NCBI RefSeq assembly: GCF_048569485.1
Contig: NC_134357.1
Location: 332,372,742-332,436,741, forward strand
Source: Anomaloglossus baeobatrachus
Lineage: Eukaryota > Chordata > Amphibia > Anura > Aromobatidae
Direction of reading: 5' to 3'
Length of the DNA: 64,000 nucleotides
Shown here: positions 1 to 10,600 of the stretch, piece by piece
Layout: each line of letters begins with the position of its first letter
How positions within the stretch are numbered: the stretch's first letter is position 1
The notes under the pieces: generated by a model
What the model was told of the DNA's origin: nothing
The model's input: only the letters and a program-made list of their open reading frames with translations
The model's database searches: none
Program-made: the position numbers and the translations under genes

Positions 1-844
1 GTTAGTACTGACAGTTTATGATGTTGGGTATCTAATAGACGCCATGACATCACAAACTGCTGGGCTTGATCTCAGGTGACTTTACAGCTAGTATCAACCC
101 GATTTATTACCCCGTTTGCCACTGCACCAGGGCACGGGATGAGCTGGGGTGAAGCGCCAGGATTGGCGCATCTAGTGGATGCGCCACGTCTGGGGTGCCT
201 GCGGCCTGCTATTTTTAGGCTGTGAAGGCCCAATAACTATGGATCTTCCCACCCTGAGAATACCAGACCACAGCTGTCCGCTTTACCTTGGCTGGTGATC
301 CAATTTGGGGGGGACCCTACTTTTATTGTGTAATTATTAATATTTATAAAATAATTATAAAAAAGAGCCTGAGGGGACCTCCACATTGGATCCCCAACCA
401 CGGTAAAGCTGCCAGCTGTGGTTTTCAGGCTACAGCCATCTGCTTTACCCTAGCTGGCTATCAAAAATGGGGGGACCCAACGTAATTTTTTTTTTTTAAC
501 TATTTTTTAAATAGAAAAAATTAATGGGCTTCCCTGTATTTTGATTGCCAACCAAGGTAACGGCAGGCAGATGGGGGTGGCAACCCATAGCTGTCTGCTT
601 TATCTGCGCTGAGAATCAAAAATACCGCGGAGCGCTACGTCATTTTTTTAAAGACTTATTTTTACAGCACTGTGATGTCCAGCAATCAAAATACAGGGAA
701 GCCCATTTTATTTTTAGTTATTTAAATAAATAATTAAAAAAAATATATATGGGCTCCCGCTGCATTTTTTGTATTGCTAGCTAAGGGTAATCCAAGCTGG
801 ACACAAAAATGGGGCAAAGCCTACGTCATTTGTTTTCTAATTAT
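1..844. repeat. Degenerate interspersed repeat, no gene
   Basis: No gene is seen. The stretch repeats a loose module in which an A/T-rich block ending in AAAAATGGGG-like sequence alternates with a GC-richer block containing CAGCTG and GGTAAAGC-like words, on both strands. Short open frames here have low-complexity or repeat-derived translations. The same module continues into the hairpin that follows and on to about 1400. It looks like old transposon sequence, family not recognised. Confidence 0.5.
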
Positions 845-1325
845 TTCATGAAATTCATGAAATAATAAAAAAAGGGATTCCCTTTATTTTTGGTTCCCAG
901 CCGGGTACAAATAGGCAACTGGGGGTTGGGGGCAGCCGTACCTGCCTGCTGTACCTGGCTAGCATACAAAAATATGGCGAAGCCCACATAATTTTTTCAG
1001 GGGGCAAAAAACTTCTGCATACAGTCCTGGATGGAGTATGCTGAGCCTTGTAGTTCTGCAGCTGCTGTCTGTCTGTATGGAGAAGAGCAGACAGCAGCTG
1101 CAGAACTACAAGGCTCAGCATACTCCATCCAGGACTGTATGCAGAAGTTTTTTGCCCACCAAAAAAATGACGTGGGCTTCGCCATATTTTTGTATGCTAG
1201 CCAGGTACAGCTGGCAGCCACGGGCTGCCTCCAACCCCCAGTTGCCTATTTGTACCCGGCTGGGAACCAAAAATATAGGGAAGCCCGTTTTTTTTAATTA
1301 TTTCACTTATTTCATGAAATAATTA
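845..1325. repeat. Large inverted repeat (about 230-bp arms)
   Basis: The two arms are near-perfect reverse complements around a spacer of about 16 bp at 1072-1087. The inner arms pair 1031-1071 with 1088-1128. The outer arms pair the ATTTCATGAAAT-containing ends. The symmetry explains why both strands show almost identical short open frames here, so none is taken as a gene. It is probably the core of a foldback element; no transposase is present. Confidence 0.85.
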
Positions 1326-1763
1326 AAAAACAAATGACGTGGGCTTCGCCCCATTTTTGTGTCCAGCCGGGTACAACTAGGCAGCTGGGGATTGGAATCT
1401 GCAGCACAGGTTAGCCCGAGGTTTGTGGGCGCCTCTGCTGCGGATTTCAGTCCGCAGCCGTCCCAGAAAATGGCGCTCTCATAGAAGCGCCATCATCTGG
1501 CGCTGTATCCAACTCTTCCAACAGCCCTGGAGCCGGGTGGCTTGTTGGGTAATCATGGCTATTTTGACGTCACGATAGGTCCTGCATCTCTGCTGGCAGT
1601 GCAGGTCACCGGGAGGATTCAGCGATCATCGGATGGAATAGCGGCAGGAGACAGAGTGCAGAAGGGATCGCGAGGACCGGTAAGTGTTATGGCAATGTTT
1701 ATGAACTGTTTGTGTACATTTATCATGCATTTTTATGTGTTTGTGATTGCCTCCCATTATAGC

Positions 1764-1876
1764 CTATACGTTCGAGTTCGGTTCGTCGAACGTTCGACAA
1801 ACCGAACTCGAACGGGACCCCCGTTCGGCGAACCGGCCTCGAGCCGAACCGGGACCAGTTCGCTCATCTCTAGTAG
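1764..1876. repeat. CpG-rich TTCG/CGAA palindromic repeat
   Basis: This short block is dense in TTCG, CGAAC and GTTCGG words arranged as nested palindromes. It ends in a TTCGCTCATCTCTAG-like tail of a type I associate with frog interspersed repeats. It appears to cut off the left end of the next foldback element. No coding potential. Confidence 0.55.
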
Positions 1877-1935
1877 TGACCTGTATAACGATCTCAGTGG
1901 TAGTTGGGACCCTGCCACACGGCAGCTAGTGTGAT

Positions 1936-2608
1936 GATTCAGACCTCGATTAGGGGCGTAGTGTTTGACGCTGTAGCCACGTAGGCATGCATTTGTGTTG
2001 CCTTTTCCGCGCCCCTCAGCTCCGATTGGTGGCCGCTACTGCGTTCTGATTGGGCGGCCTTGCCTTTAAAGAAAGCAACATAGTAGAGCTTACGTCCTTG
2101 TTCCTGATTGCATGCTGCTTTGCGGATCGTAGCTGCGACTCCACGCCGATTTATCTGTTCTTCACTGGTTCTTCTGACAGCTATTCGCCGTGTACATGGT
2201 AGGCATTGTGAATCGGCGTGGAGACGCAGCCCGGAGTGCTATGATCTGCAAATCAGCAACAAAGGACGTAAGCACTACTGGCCAATCAAAATCTAGTAGC
2301 GGCCACAAATTGTTGCTAACAGGCGTGGAAAAGGCAACGCAAATGCACACCTACGTGGCTGTACGTGTCTGAGCTCTGAGTCGTCAATGAGGTCGTTGGT
2401 AAGGCATCAAACACACTAATGCATCCTGCCCAGCAGGACCTCGATGATCAAAAAATGGTCCAGGCCATTCTGACACGACCAGCAATCTCACAGCAGGGGC
2501 CTGGTCACTGCTATGTGTCAAACGTAGCGAGATCGCTGGCAAGGTCATTGTTACGTTACAGAATCTGTGACTCAGCAGCGATCTCGCTATGTGTGAAGGT
2601 ACCTTAAA
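1936..2608. repeat. Foldback (MITE-like) element, left end damaged
   Basis: The segment around 1970-2035 (GCCACGTAG, GTTGCCTTTTCC) is repeated in reverse complement around 2325-2365, so the unit folds on itself. Its right end at 2580-2607 has the GCGATCTCGCTATGTGTGAAGG terminus seen, with variation, on other elements of this window. A matching left terminus is missing, probably lost to the CpG-rich repeat next to it. No transposase frame is present. Confidence 0.6.
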
Positions 2609-3150
2609 TGTCTCAGAAATGATGGCATCAAAGAGAATTTTCCTGGACTTCAGTAGCCAATAATGGTGATTGAATCTTATGATATTCTAATTTGGCAGCT
2701 TTATCAAATATTTCCTCAAGTCTTATTTGCAGTGAATAAATTTGCTGAGGACGCCTTGGAATTTATCCAACCTTATTCAATCTCTTCAACACAAAGACAG
2801 TCATAGTCAGGGCTGGCTGTCAAATTTTGGCCCAGGGCAAGCACACAGGAATGGCCCGTGAGTAGCGGCCCATACTTAAAGGAACCTGTCATCAGATTTT
2901 ACCGATATAAAGTACAGCCTCCACCTTTAAAGCTTATTTTACAGTACTCTAGTAAACTGTATGTATTTCCTAAGCCCCTCTGCATAGTACAAAAAAGAGA
3001 TTTTATTATACCCGGTCCGGTCCGATTGGCGTCTCTGATCTTGATTCGGCGCCTCTTCTCTTTCTGCAATCACCATTGCCATTGGGAAGAGCAAAGTATT
3101 GTAGTGTGCAGGTGCTGGTTTTATGTCTGGGTAATCGACGCTCTTTGGTC
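2609..3150. other. Gene-free spacer
   Basis: No gene, RNA or clear repeat boundary is recognised. The longest open frame, about 98 codons at 2858-3154, shows no familiar motif and runs into the next repeat, so it is not called. Confidence 0.4.
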
Positions 3151-3296
3151 TTAGGCTGCTTTCACACTACGTTTTTTCAACATGTGTCCTGAATGTTTTT
3201 TTGCTGCAAAAGAGGATCCTGTTTTTCCAAAGAGAAACACATGCATACGCATGTGTTATTTTACAGGATCCTGTCACTTGAAATGATAGGTATTGG

Positions 3297-3317
3297 AGGA
3301 GAGAGAGAGCGAGAGCG

Positions 3318-3358
<41 letters not shown>

Positions 3359-3486
3359 ACCACCCCCATCATCACCACACACACCGGCACTACCGCCCTC
3401 ATCATCACCACACACACCGGCACTACCGCCCCCATCATCACCACACACACAGGCACTACCGCTCCCATCACCATACACACACCGGC
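3297..3486. repeat. (GA)n tract plus short tandem array
   Basis: A (GA)n run at 3297-3349 is followed by about four copies of a unit of about 33 bp rich in CATCATCACCACACACAC and GGCACTACCG. The array keeps frames open on both strands, but the translations are simple His/Thr/Pro or Ser/Leu repeats. It lies inside a foldback element and is not a gene. Confidence 0.85.
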
Positions 3487-4279
3487 ACTACCTGAATGAC
3501 GTCACCGCTGACGCCACTTCAGTTTCTGTGCGGAGCTCACAGGAGCGATAGTGTTCTACTGCCGCTCCTGTCAGCTTCCGATGTAGCAGAGTTGAAAGCG
3601 TCGTGAGACCTCGTGTGAATTACGTTGGACCTGGAGGGGTATTTAGGGATTTTAATAAAGTGGTGAAAGAGGGTGTTTTTTTGTCTTTTATTTCAAATAA
3701 AGGATTTTTTCAGTGATATGTGTTTATTTACTTTCACTTACAGGTTAATCATGGAAGGTGTCTCATAGACGCCTGTCATGATTAACCTAGGACTTAATGA
3801 CAGCTATGGGCACCGCACCGCACCGCCACAGCACCAGGGCAATTCGGGATGAGCAAGGTAGAGTCCCGGGACTGTCGCATCTAATGGATGCGGCAATTCC
3901 GGGAGGCTGCTGGTTGATATTTTGAGGCTGGGGGGCTCCCCATAACGTGGGGCTCTCCATCCTGAAGATACCAGCCTTCAGCCATGTGGCTTTAGCTTAG
4001 CTGGTATCAAAATTGGGGGGCTCGCAAGCAGGTATTTTTTTAATAATTTGTTTATTGTACTGCACGATATAGACCCGCCCACTGGCGGCTGTGAATGGTT
4101 GCAGTGAGACAGCTGTCATTCAGCGTGGGGGTGTGTCTGACTGCAGCCAGTCATAGGCGCCGGTGGGCGGGGGAAACAGGGAATACGAGATGGAATAATG
4201 AGCGGCTGGCATTTTCAAAACAGGAGAAGCCGTTACAGCAGTGTGACAGCCGTGTAGCGCCGTGCTCGTGATCGGTGAG

Positions 4280-4460
4280 TATGAGAGAGAGGGGGAGAGG
4301 GAGAGACTGACCAACAAACAGACAGAGAGAGATAGAGACTGAGAGAGAGAGAGAGACCGACCAACAGACTGACAGAGGGAGAGACCGACAAAGAGAGGGA
4401 GAGACCGACAGAGAGAGGGAGAGACCAACAGAAAGAGATAGAGACCGAGAGAGAGAGACT
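4280..4460. repeat. GAGA-rich degenerate tandem repeat
   Basis: Purine-rich sequence built of GAGAGACCGACAGAGAGAG-like units. On the other strand it reads as a long Ser/Leu-rich open frame of nearly 200 codons, which is a composition artefact and is not called. Confidence 0.75.
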
Positions 4461-4793
4461 CTGTGATCACGCCAGACAGGATCCTGTCTATCAGCATACC
4501 AGCGTTCACATGCGTTTGCGTGCAGTATAGTCAGGATCCAGTGATAAACAGTATTTGGATGCAGCTCAAAAACGCTACAAGTAGCGTTTTTAAAAAATGT
4601 TAAAATACTGCAACTTGCTGGAACCTCACTAAACTGCACGCAAATGCATGTCAACGCATGTAGATGCGTGTCCATTGCAAATGCACTGAAATTAAAAAGT
4701 ATTTGCACTGGATCCGCTTTTGCAGCAAAAAAACGTTCAGGACACATGTTAAAAAAACGTAGTGTGAAAGCAGCCTAATTGCAGTCTCATTAA

Positions 4794-6364
4794 GGCCCCT
4801 TTACACACTGCAACATTGCTAGCGATATCGCTGTAAAGCCACCGGTTCTGTGATGTAATAGCGACCTCCCCAGCGACATTGCAGGGTGTGACACTCATGA
4901 GCGACCTGGCCCCTGCTGTGAGGTCGCTGATCGCTACAAGTCGTTCAGGACCATTCTTTAGTCCTTTGTCTCCTGCTGCGCCGCATGTATCGGTGTGTTT
5001 GACACCGTTACAACGACATCGTTACCGACCCAGCCCATAGGCGTGCTAGCGTTCTTTTTCCAGCGAGGTCGTTCTGCAGGTCCGTATCGCTGTTGTTTGG
5101 CGCCCTGGACTAGCCAGGTCATCACAGGTAACACACAAACACCCCCACCCCCATTAGACAGTAACATTAGCCAAACACGAAATCCTTGTTGCCTCCCTCC
5201 AGGGTCTGATGTCCACACCAGGTGGGGCGGAGTCAAGCGGTTGGCCCCACCCACCGAGGAGTTCACAGGCCTGGAGGCGGGAAAAGTGACAGTGGAGTTG
5301 AGTTCAGGAGTTCAGTGGAGGAGGTTGAAGTGAAGAGTGTCTGGGTTTGGGGCCCAGGCACTGACAACAAGGTTGGCAGACGGTGGTGGCAGTCTGCAGG
5401 AGTGGTGAATCGACACGGAACCGTAGGACCGGGGTCGGGCGTTGGCCCGCCGGTACCGACCGGGGAGCGAAGTGAAGCCAGCACACACAGGCAGGGCCAT
5501 CGGACCCCGACTAGGCTTGGAGTCACCGTCAACAGTCAAATCCGAGTGTGACAAGAACCCCAGGGGTTTCTTTACAGCCAAAGACCCGTCAGAAGGCAAC
5601 CGCCCACACCGTGAGGGTATACAGCTACCGCCTAAAGCTAGAGACCCAAGGGCCAGCGCCTGCGGGCAAACGGGCTCCTCCGGCATCCATACACTGGGGA
5701 GCGGACTACCGTTGGGGACCACCATAGTCAAACAAGTACACAAAGGTGCAGGGAAAGACAGCCGCCATCACCTGTCCGGGGAGAGACAATGCAGCTGGCT
5801 GCGGGACCCGTCCATCCAGCCGTTTGGTTTACCGAGGACTTTGTGCATCTCTTACCGAGTGAGTACACCCGTGCCATCCGGCACCGCACCGCGCTGTCCC
5901 TGCAACCCTGCACCTGACCTACCCTGCCTCCCTGTCACACCACCGGGCCCAGGGACCACCGAACCCCTACTCACAGAGGGGGAAAACAACATCTCAGCTG
6001 CTCCCTACCATCACTCCCGGGATCCCCGTCACCAGCAGCGGTGGTGCCTATCTTCACCACAACCCGTGGGCGGCGTCACGGACTAAGTCCCCCAAACCAA
6101 CCACCCCTTTCACTCACGGGCGAGGAGCGCCGCTCGAGTCCCCGGATCCGGCCCACCGCTCGAGTCACCGAGCGGCAGCAGCAGCTCTAGACCCGAGCGT
6201 TAGCGAGCGCGGCAGCGGGGTCCTCCCTGACCGCGACAGTTGCATCGTTGGCCAGATCTGCCTGTTTGACAGCTCAGCAGCGACTGTTAGAGACTTTCCA
6301 GCGATCCCGGCCAGGTCGAGATCACTGGTGGGATCGCTAGAAAGTCTCAGTGTGTAAAGGGGCC
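4794..6364. mobile_element. Foldback element interrupted by an LTR-type unit
   Basis: The left end GGCCCCTTTACACACTG and the right end CAGTGTGTAAAGGGGCC are exact complements, bordered by TAA/TTA. Subterminal ATCGCTAGCGAT-type words also match. The element is split by the LTR-like unit that follows in this list. It shares end style with the elements at 10041-10597 and 15292-15881. Confidence 0.8.
5094..6237 (+). mobile_element. Fossil solo LTR-like unit (family A)
   Basis: A unit of about 1.14 kb starts near GGCGCCCTGGACTAGCCAGG and ends at a CGCGACA-like terminus. A second copy lies at 8206-9395 in the same orientation, collinear for most of its length: the TCCTTGTTGCC block, GGGACCCGTCCATCCAGCCG, and the CTCGAGTCCCCGG-rich tail. 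It sits inside a foldback element with no internal retroelement sequence beside it, as expected of a solo LTR. It is broken and old; the open frames across it are incidental. Confidence 0.55.
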
Positions 6365-6515
6365 TTAAGATTTAGTCACAGCTTCAGGGCCTTTGGGTTT
6401 CTCATTATCTTTGACCTCTGGTTTCTCAGACTTCTGAGCCTAGTCAATCTCTATATCCTCAGTCTTGTCTTTATCAGCAGCTCTCAGCTCCTGATGACAA
6501 TTCTAGTCCAGACTT
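6365..6515 (-). mobile_element. Short fragment of LTR-element internal sequence
   Basis: On the - strand this stretch reads as Lys/Glu-rich sequence resembling in style the block at 9396-10037. It lies between two foldback elements. I take it as a displaced scrap of a retroelement internal region; the family is not certain and it is broken. Confidence 0.3.
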
Positions 6516-6660
6516 AAGGCCCCTTCACACACAAAGAGATCGTTAACGAGATCGCTAACGAGATTGTTGCTACGTCACCTTTTTCGCAGCAGTGATCTCG
6601 ATATGTGTGACACCTACCAGCGATCAGGCCCCTGCTGTGAGATCGCTTGTCGTTGCTGAG
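6516..6660. mobile_element. Left half of a foldback element
   Basis: It begins AAGGCCCCTTCACACACA and carries the repeated AGATCG/CGATCT words of the local foldback family. The sequence changes abruptly near 6660 to GC-rich retroelement-like DNA. No matching right end was found, so it appears to be a truncated copy. Confidence 0.55.
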
Positions 6661-8205
6661 GGATCGGCCACTGCGGCTGGGGGGCCCGGCCTGCACCCGC
6701 TCACCCTGCCCCTTCCCCCGCTACCCGTGTTAGCCGCTGCTGCCCCGCCACTAGGCCCGCTACCCGTCCAACCGGTAGCGATACCCTACCAACCCGCCCC
6801 GGCGGACCGACCGGCTGCAGACGCTCAGGGCCGCCCTGAACCGCACTGGTGGGAGCCGCCGAGACCATGGCCCCTTGACGAAGATGTATCAGAGGCCCCG
6901 GCAAGGATAGCACCAGGCGCTGTGCCCGAGCCCGGGAGCGTGGCGTGGATGAAAGCCAGAGTAATTGAATTCAACCAACGCCAACAAAATCAGATATACC
7001 TCATGATGGAGCAGTGGACCAATGAGGTGGAAATGCTAGTTGCGACTGCCCCGATGTATGGGATGGAAGCCAATGTGATGGAGCCGACAGGTAACCCACG
7101 TCCCCATGTCCTATCAGGACCGGCCACTGCGGCTGGGGGGCCCGGCCCGGTCTCGGCCCTCGTATCGTCCCTGCCATTACTTATGGGGTGCCTCAGCGTT
7201 AACCAACCTGACCTGCTACCCTGTGCTACTACAGAAGGATCTGATGTGCTGGGTGCTGGAAGCCTGGAGGCTGCGGCAGCTGGCGGCAACCCGCCTGGCG
7301 CAGAGACAAGTGATAGTGACTGCAGCTCCGGCGCCGAGCCCACCTCTGAATTCGAGAAGGCGAGTGAGCGTCTTCGCTACGAGGGAGAGCCGATAGTTTA
7401 TTACATCCCGCGCACTGGTGGGAACGGATACCAGGCACCCCTCTCCCAACAGGCCTGTCACTGCATGTTCGATATGTTGGTTGCAGAGGATGAGGCCACC
7501 TCAGCGGAAGGTGAGCAGTGATGGCAGCGGAGCTCTGCTGCAAGTTGTCCCCGTTGGGACCACCAGTACCGTTTAAAAGTTTTCTGAATGATAAGTAAAA
7601 AAAAAATGATTAGACGGAAGTTCACCTGATTAACTACCTTGATTGAACCGGTCGTTGCCGGCAACTGTTGTCCCCGTGGGGACTGTCTGCAAACCAATGC
7701 GTAGAAACTGCTACGGACGAGCCCGAGAACTAGCAAGGCAACCACGAACTTGTGGTATGTAAATAAAAATGTTGGCTTGAAACCGTGACCGCCTCCGGAG
7801 AGGCTGATTTGGGAGGATGGGCCTGGAGGAAAGTGATGGCCCAGGCCCGCCACTACCGTAACCGGTGGCGATCCTCCGGGGGTTCAGGGGTCCCCATGGA
7901 CGCGGGTCCCCTGAAAGGGACAGAACCCGCTCGAGCAACTTGGTGCTGGACTGGGGTCAAGGGGTGCTGCCCATTTGCTTAGGGGCAGCATCAGGGCCAG
8001 GTTGCTTGGGTGGGAGAAGAGCGGAAGCCGTAACCGTTAATAAAGACAACCGTTTAGTAACATTTAAGAAATGTGCCTCCCGATGTGGGAAGAATGAAAA
8101 ATGCTTGTGTTTTAAATGTTTTTACCGTTTTATCTTTTGCAGTTAAAATAAAACCGATGATGGACGGGCAGCCCGCGGACGGTCTGCATTTTGCTAAGGG
8201 GGAAT
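6661..8205 (+). mobile_element. Fossil LTR-element internal region, unknown ORF
   Basis: This block joins directly to the LTR-type unit at 8206-9395, which suggests internal sequence of the same element. A long open frame ends at 7521. It is rich in Pro, Ala and Glu, with a predicted helical piece around 6940-7050 (residues such as ARVIEFNQRQQNQ). A GGCCACTGCGGCTGGGG block occurs twice, near 6667 and 7122. I do not recognise a zinc knuckle, protease or polymerase. It could be a gag-like or accessory frame of a non-autonomous element. The unit is 5'-truncated and old. Confidence 0.4.
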
Positions 8206-9395
8206 GTGGTGCCCTGGACAAGCCAGGTCGTCACAGAACTACACCAACACACCCCACACCCCGGTTAGGCACACCAAAGCCAAACACAAAATCCTTGTTG
8301 CCTTCCTCCAGGGGCTGATGTCCACACCAGGGGGTGGGCCAGGCGGTTGGTCCTGCCCACCGAGGAGTTCACAGTCCTGGAGGCGGGAAAAGGAGTCAGT
8401 TTTTAGTGGAGATTAGAGTTTGAAGTGGAAGTGAGAGGAAGGAAAGTGGTAGAGGAGCAGTCTGAAGGTGGTCCGGGTGTGTGGCCCGGACGGAACAGCA
8501 AGGTTGGCAGACGGTGGTGACCATCTGCAGGAGAGGCTAATTGGAGCGAACCGTAAGGACGGTGGACGGGCGGTGGCCCGGCGGTACTGGATCGGCGAGC
8601 AAAGAGAAGCCAGCACCATCCGGCAGGGCTTATGGACCCCGACAAGGCTAGGAGTCGCCGTTGAATTTGTCAAATCCGTTAGCAAAGGGAACCTCCGGGG
8701 TTTCCCAGCACTCAAGTCCCGATTGAAGGCAACCGCTCAAACCGTAAAGGGAAACACAGTCACCGCCAAGGCTACAGTTCCCAGGGCCAGAGCCTGCGGG
8801 CAAAAGGGGCTCCCTCAGCATCCATCCAAGCTGGGGAGCGGGTTACCGGTGGGAAGCCATTGGAACCGTAACACAACACAGGTGCAGGGAAAGGCAGTCA
8901 CCATCAACCTGCCGGGAGGAAAAACACTGCAGCCGTCTGTGGGACCCGTCCATCCAGCCGTTTGTTTTACCTGAGACTTTGCATTCATCATTGGCTGAGT
9001 GAGTACCACTGTGCCGTGCGGCAAAGCGCTGCCCCCGCGACCCTGCACCTCACCAGGCCCTGTAACCCGCCTGTCATCCCCAAACCATCACCGGGGCCCC
9101 GGGACAACCAACCCCCTACCCACGGAGGGGAGAACCAACATCCAAGCTGCTCCCTGTCATCGCTCCCGGGATCCCCGTCCAGAGCAGCGGTGGTGTCACA
9201 ACTTCACCACAACCGTGGGTGGCGTCACAGACAATATCCCCAAACCACACACCACCCCCCTTTCACTCACGGGCGAGGAACACCGCTCGAGTCCCCGGGA
9301 TCCGGCTCACCGCTCGAGCCACCATCGAGCAGCAGCAGTAGCCGGACCCGAGCAGTGGGTGAGCGCAGCATCCCCTCCTCCGCCCGCGACATCAA
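8206..9395 (+). mobile_element. Fossil LTR-like unit (family A, second copy)
   Basis: It starts TGGTGCCCTGGACAAGCCAGG and ends in the CTCGAG-rich tail closing with CGCGACA, parallel to 5094-6237. Shared landmarks include the TCCTTGTTGCC block, the CCGAGGAGTTCACAG block and the GACCCGTCCATCCAGCCG block. Its position downstream of a GC-rich open region fits a 3' LTR. The divergence between the two copies is visible by eye, so neither is a very recent insertion. Confidence 0.55.
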
Positions 9396-10037
9396 CATTC
9401 TCAGACATTTCACGCTTTTCTGCCATGGTATCACACAACTCAACACAGTTCTCTTTTCCTTCAAAAGTTTTGGTGCTGTTTTCACTTTCAGCTACCGCTG
9501 AAATGGGTATATCACTGGTCTCCTGTCTTTGATTTTTGTTTTTTGTTTTTTATCCACCAATGCCCTCCAGGACTTCATCTCCTACAGTGCTTTCCAGGGT
9601 TTCATCTCCTACAGTGCTCTCGCCCAACACATTATCAGCTTTATGCTCAGAAATGATAGAGGGAACCAACACTGATTCCTCGGTTGGCTCCTTTTCCATG
9701 ATTTAATTCTGCTGATTTCCATTGTCACAATGCTTCTTCTACAATTCCAATTCCTCTTGCAGCACATACGAGTACTGTTTTTTCCTGTAAAAGTCAGTTC
9801 CCTAAGTTGTGCAGACCCATAATTTTCCTTGGCCACCCCTAACTCAGGACTGTCAATATAAGGAGGCCTTAGCTCCTCCTCATTACACACCAACATACCA
9901 AAATGAACCCCTTCCACCTCCTTCTGTGGTGTGGCTTTCTGTCCGTTTCGGTTGTTATCTAAGCCAACGGACACTTCCCCCTTCCCCCTCAAGTCCTGAA
10001 ATAATCCAAAGTCTCGGCCTATTATAATGGGATACGG
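9396..10037 (-). mobile_element. Fossil LTR-element internal piece (reverse orientation)
   Basis: On the - strand the block reads as acidic, Ser/Glu/Lys-rich coding-like sequence without a domain I can name. It continues beyond the foldback element at 10041-10597 into similar-strand sequence at 10601-12165. I read the whole as the internal part of one retroelement split by later insertions. It is broken. Confidence 0.4.
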
Positions 10038-10040
10038 TTA

Positions 10041-10597
10041 AGGGTGCTTTACACGCTGCAACATCGCTAGCAATAGCTAGCAATGTCGTGCGCGATAGCA
10101 CCTGCCCCCATCGTTTGTGCGACATTTGGTGATCACACGCACATACCTTGTCAGCGACGTCACTGTGACCGCCGAACTTTCCATCCTTCAAGGGGGAGGT
10201 GCGTTCGGCGTCATAGCGACGTCACTGCGGCGTCACTAAGCGGCCGGCCAATAGAAGCGGAGGGGCGGAGATAAGCGGGACGTAACATCCCGCCCACCTC
10301 CTTCCTTCCGCATTCCTGGTGGAGGAAGGTAAGGAGATGGCCGTCGTTCCTGCGGTGTCACACACAGCGATGTGTGCTGCCGCAGGAACGAGGAACAACA
10401 TTGCTACGTACGAGACAACAATTTTTGGTGTTTGAACGACCTATCCAAAACCAACGATTTTTGTCTGTTTTGAGATCGTTTAAGGTCGCTCGTATGTGTT
10501 ACACGCTGTGATGTCACTAAAGACGCCGGATGTGCGTCACAAACACCGTGACCCCGACGATAAATCGTTAGCGATATCGCAGCGTGTAAAGCCCCCT
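10041..10597. mobile_element. Foldback element with TTA target duplication
   Basis: The ends AGGGTGCTTTACACGCTGC and GCAGCGTGTAAAGCCCCCT pair as inverted repeats with slight mismatch. TTA stands on both sides (10038-10040 and 10598-10600). The interior shares a CCGCCCCTCCGCTTCTATTG-like block (here CAATAGAAGCGGAGGGGCGG) with elements at 15292-15881 and 52576-53135. No transposase. It interrupts a retroelement fossil, so it is the younger of the two. Confidence 0.85.
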
Positions 10598-10600
10598 TTA

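Larger units (their letters stand above)
3154..4775. mobile_element. Foldback DNA element, 1.6 kb, TWA target site
   Basis: The ends are inverted copies: GGCTGCTTTCACACTACG at the left, and its complement with minor changes at the right. They are flanked by TTA (3151-3153) and TAA (4776-4778). Subterminal sequence also pairs, for example AACATGTGTCCTGAA near 3180 with its complement near 4735. The same termini occur at 29597-30361 and 35754-36605. The interior holds a GA tract, a short tandem array and a GA-rich stretch. A non-autonomous PIF/Harbinger-like element is inferred from the 3-bp TWA site; no transposase was found. Confidence 0.75.

Noticed and set aside
4151-4747. A 198-codon Ser/Leu-rich frame on the - strand
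   Set aside because: It runs over a GAGA-rich tract and the terminus of a foldback element; composition explains it.
5312-6086. Overlapping frames of 140 to 214 codons on both strands
   Set aside because: They lie within an LTR-like unit whose second copy at 8206-9395 does not keep the same frames; GC-rich DNA has few stops.
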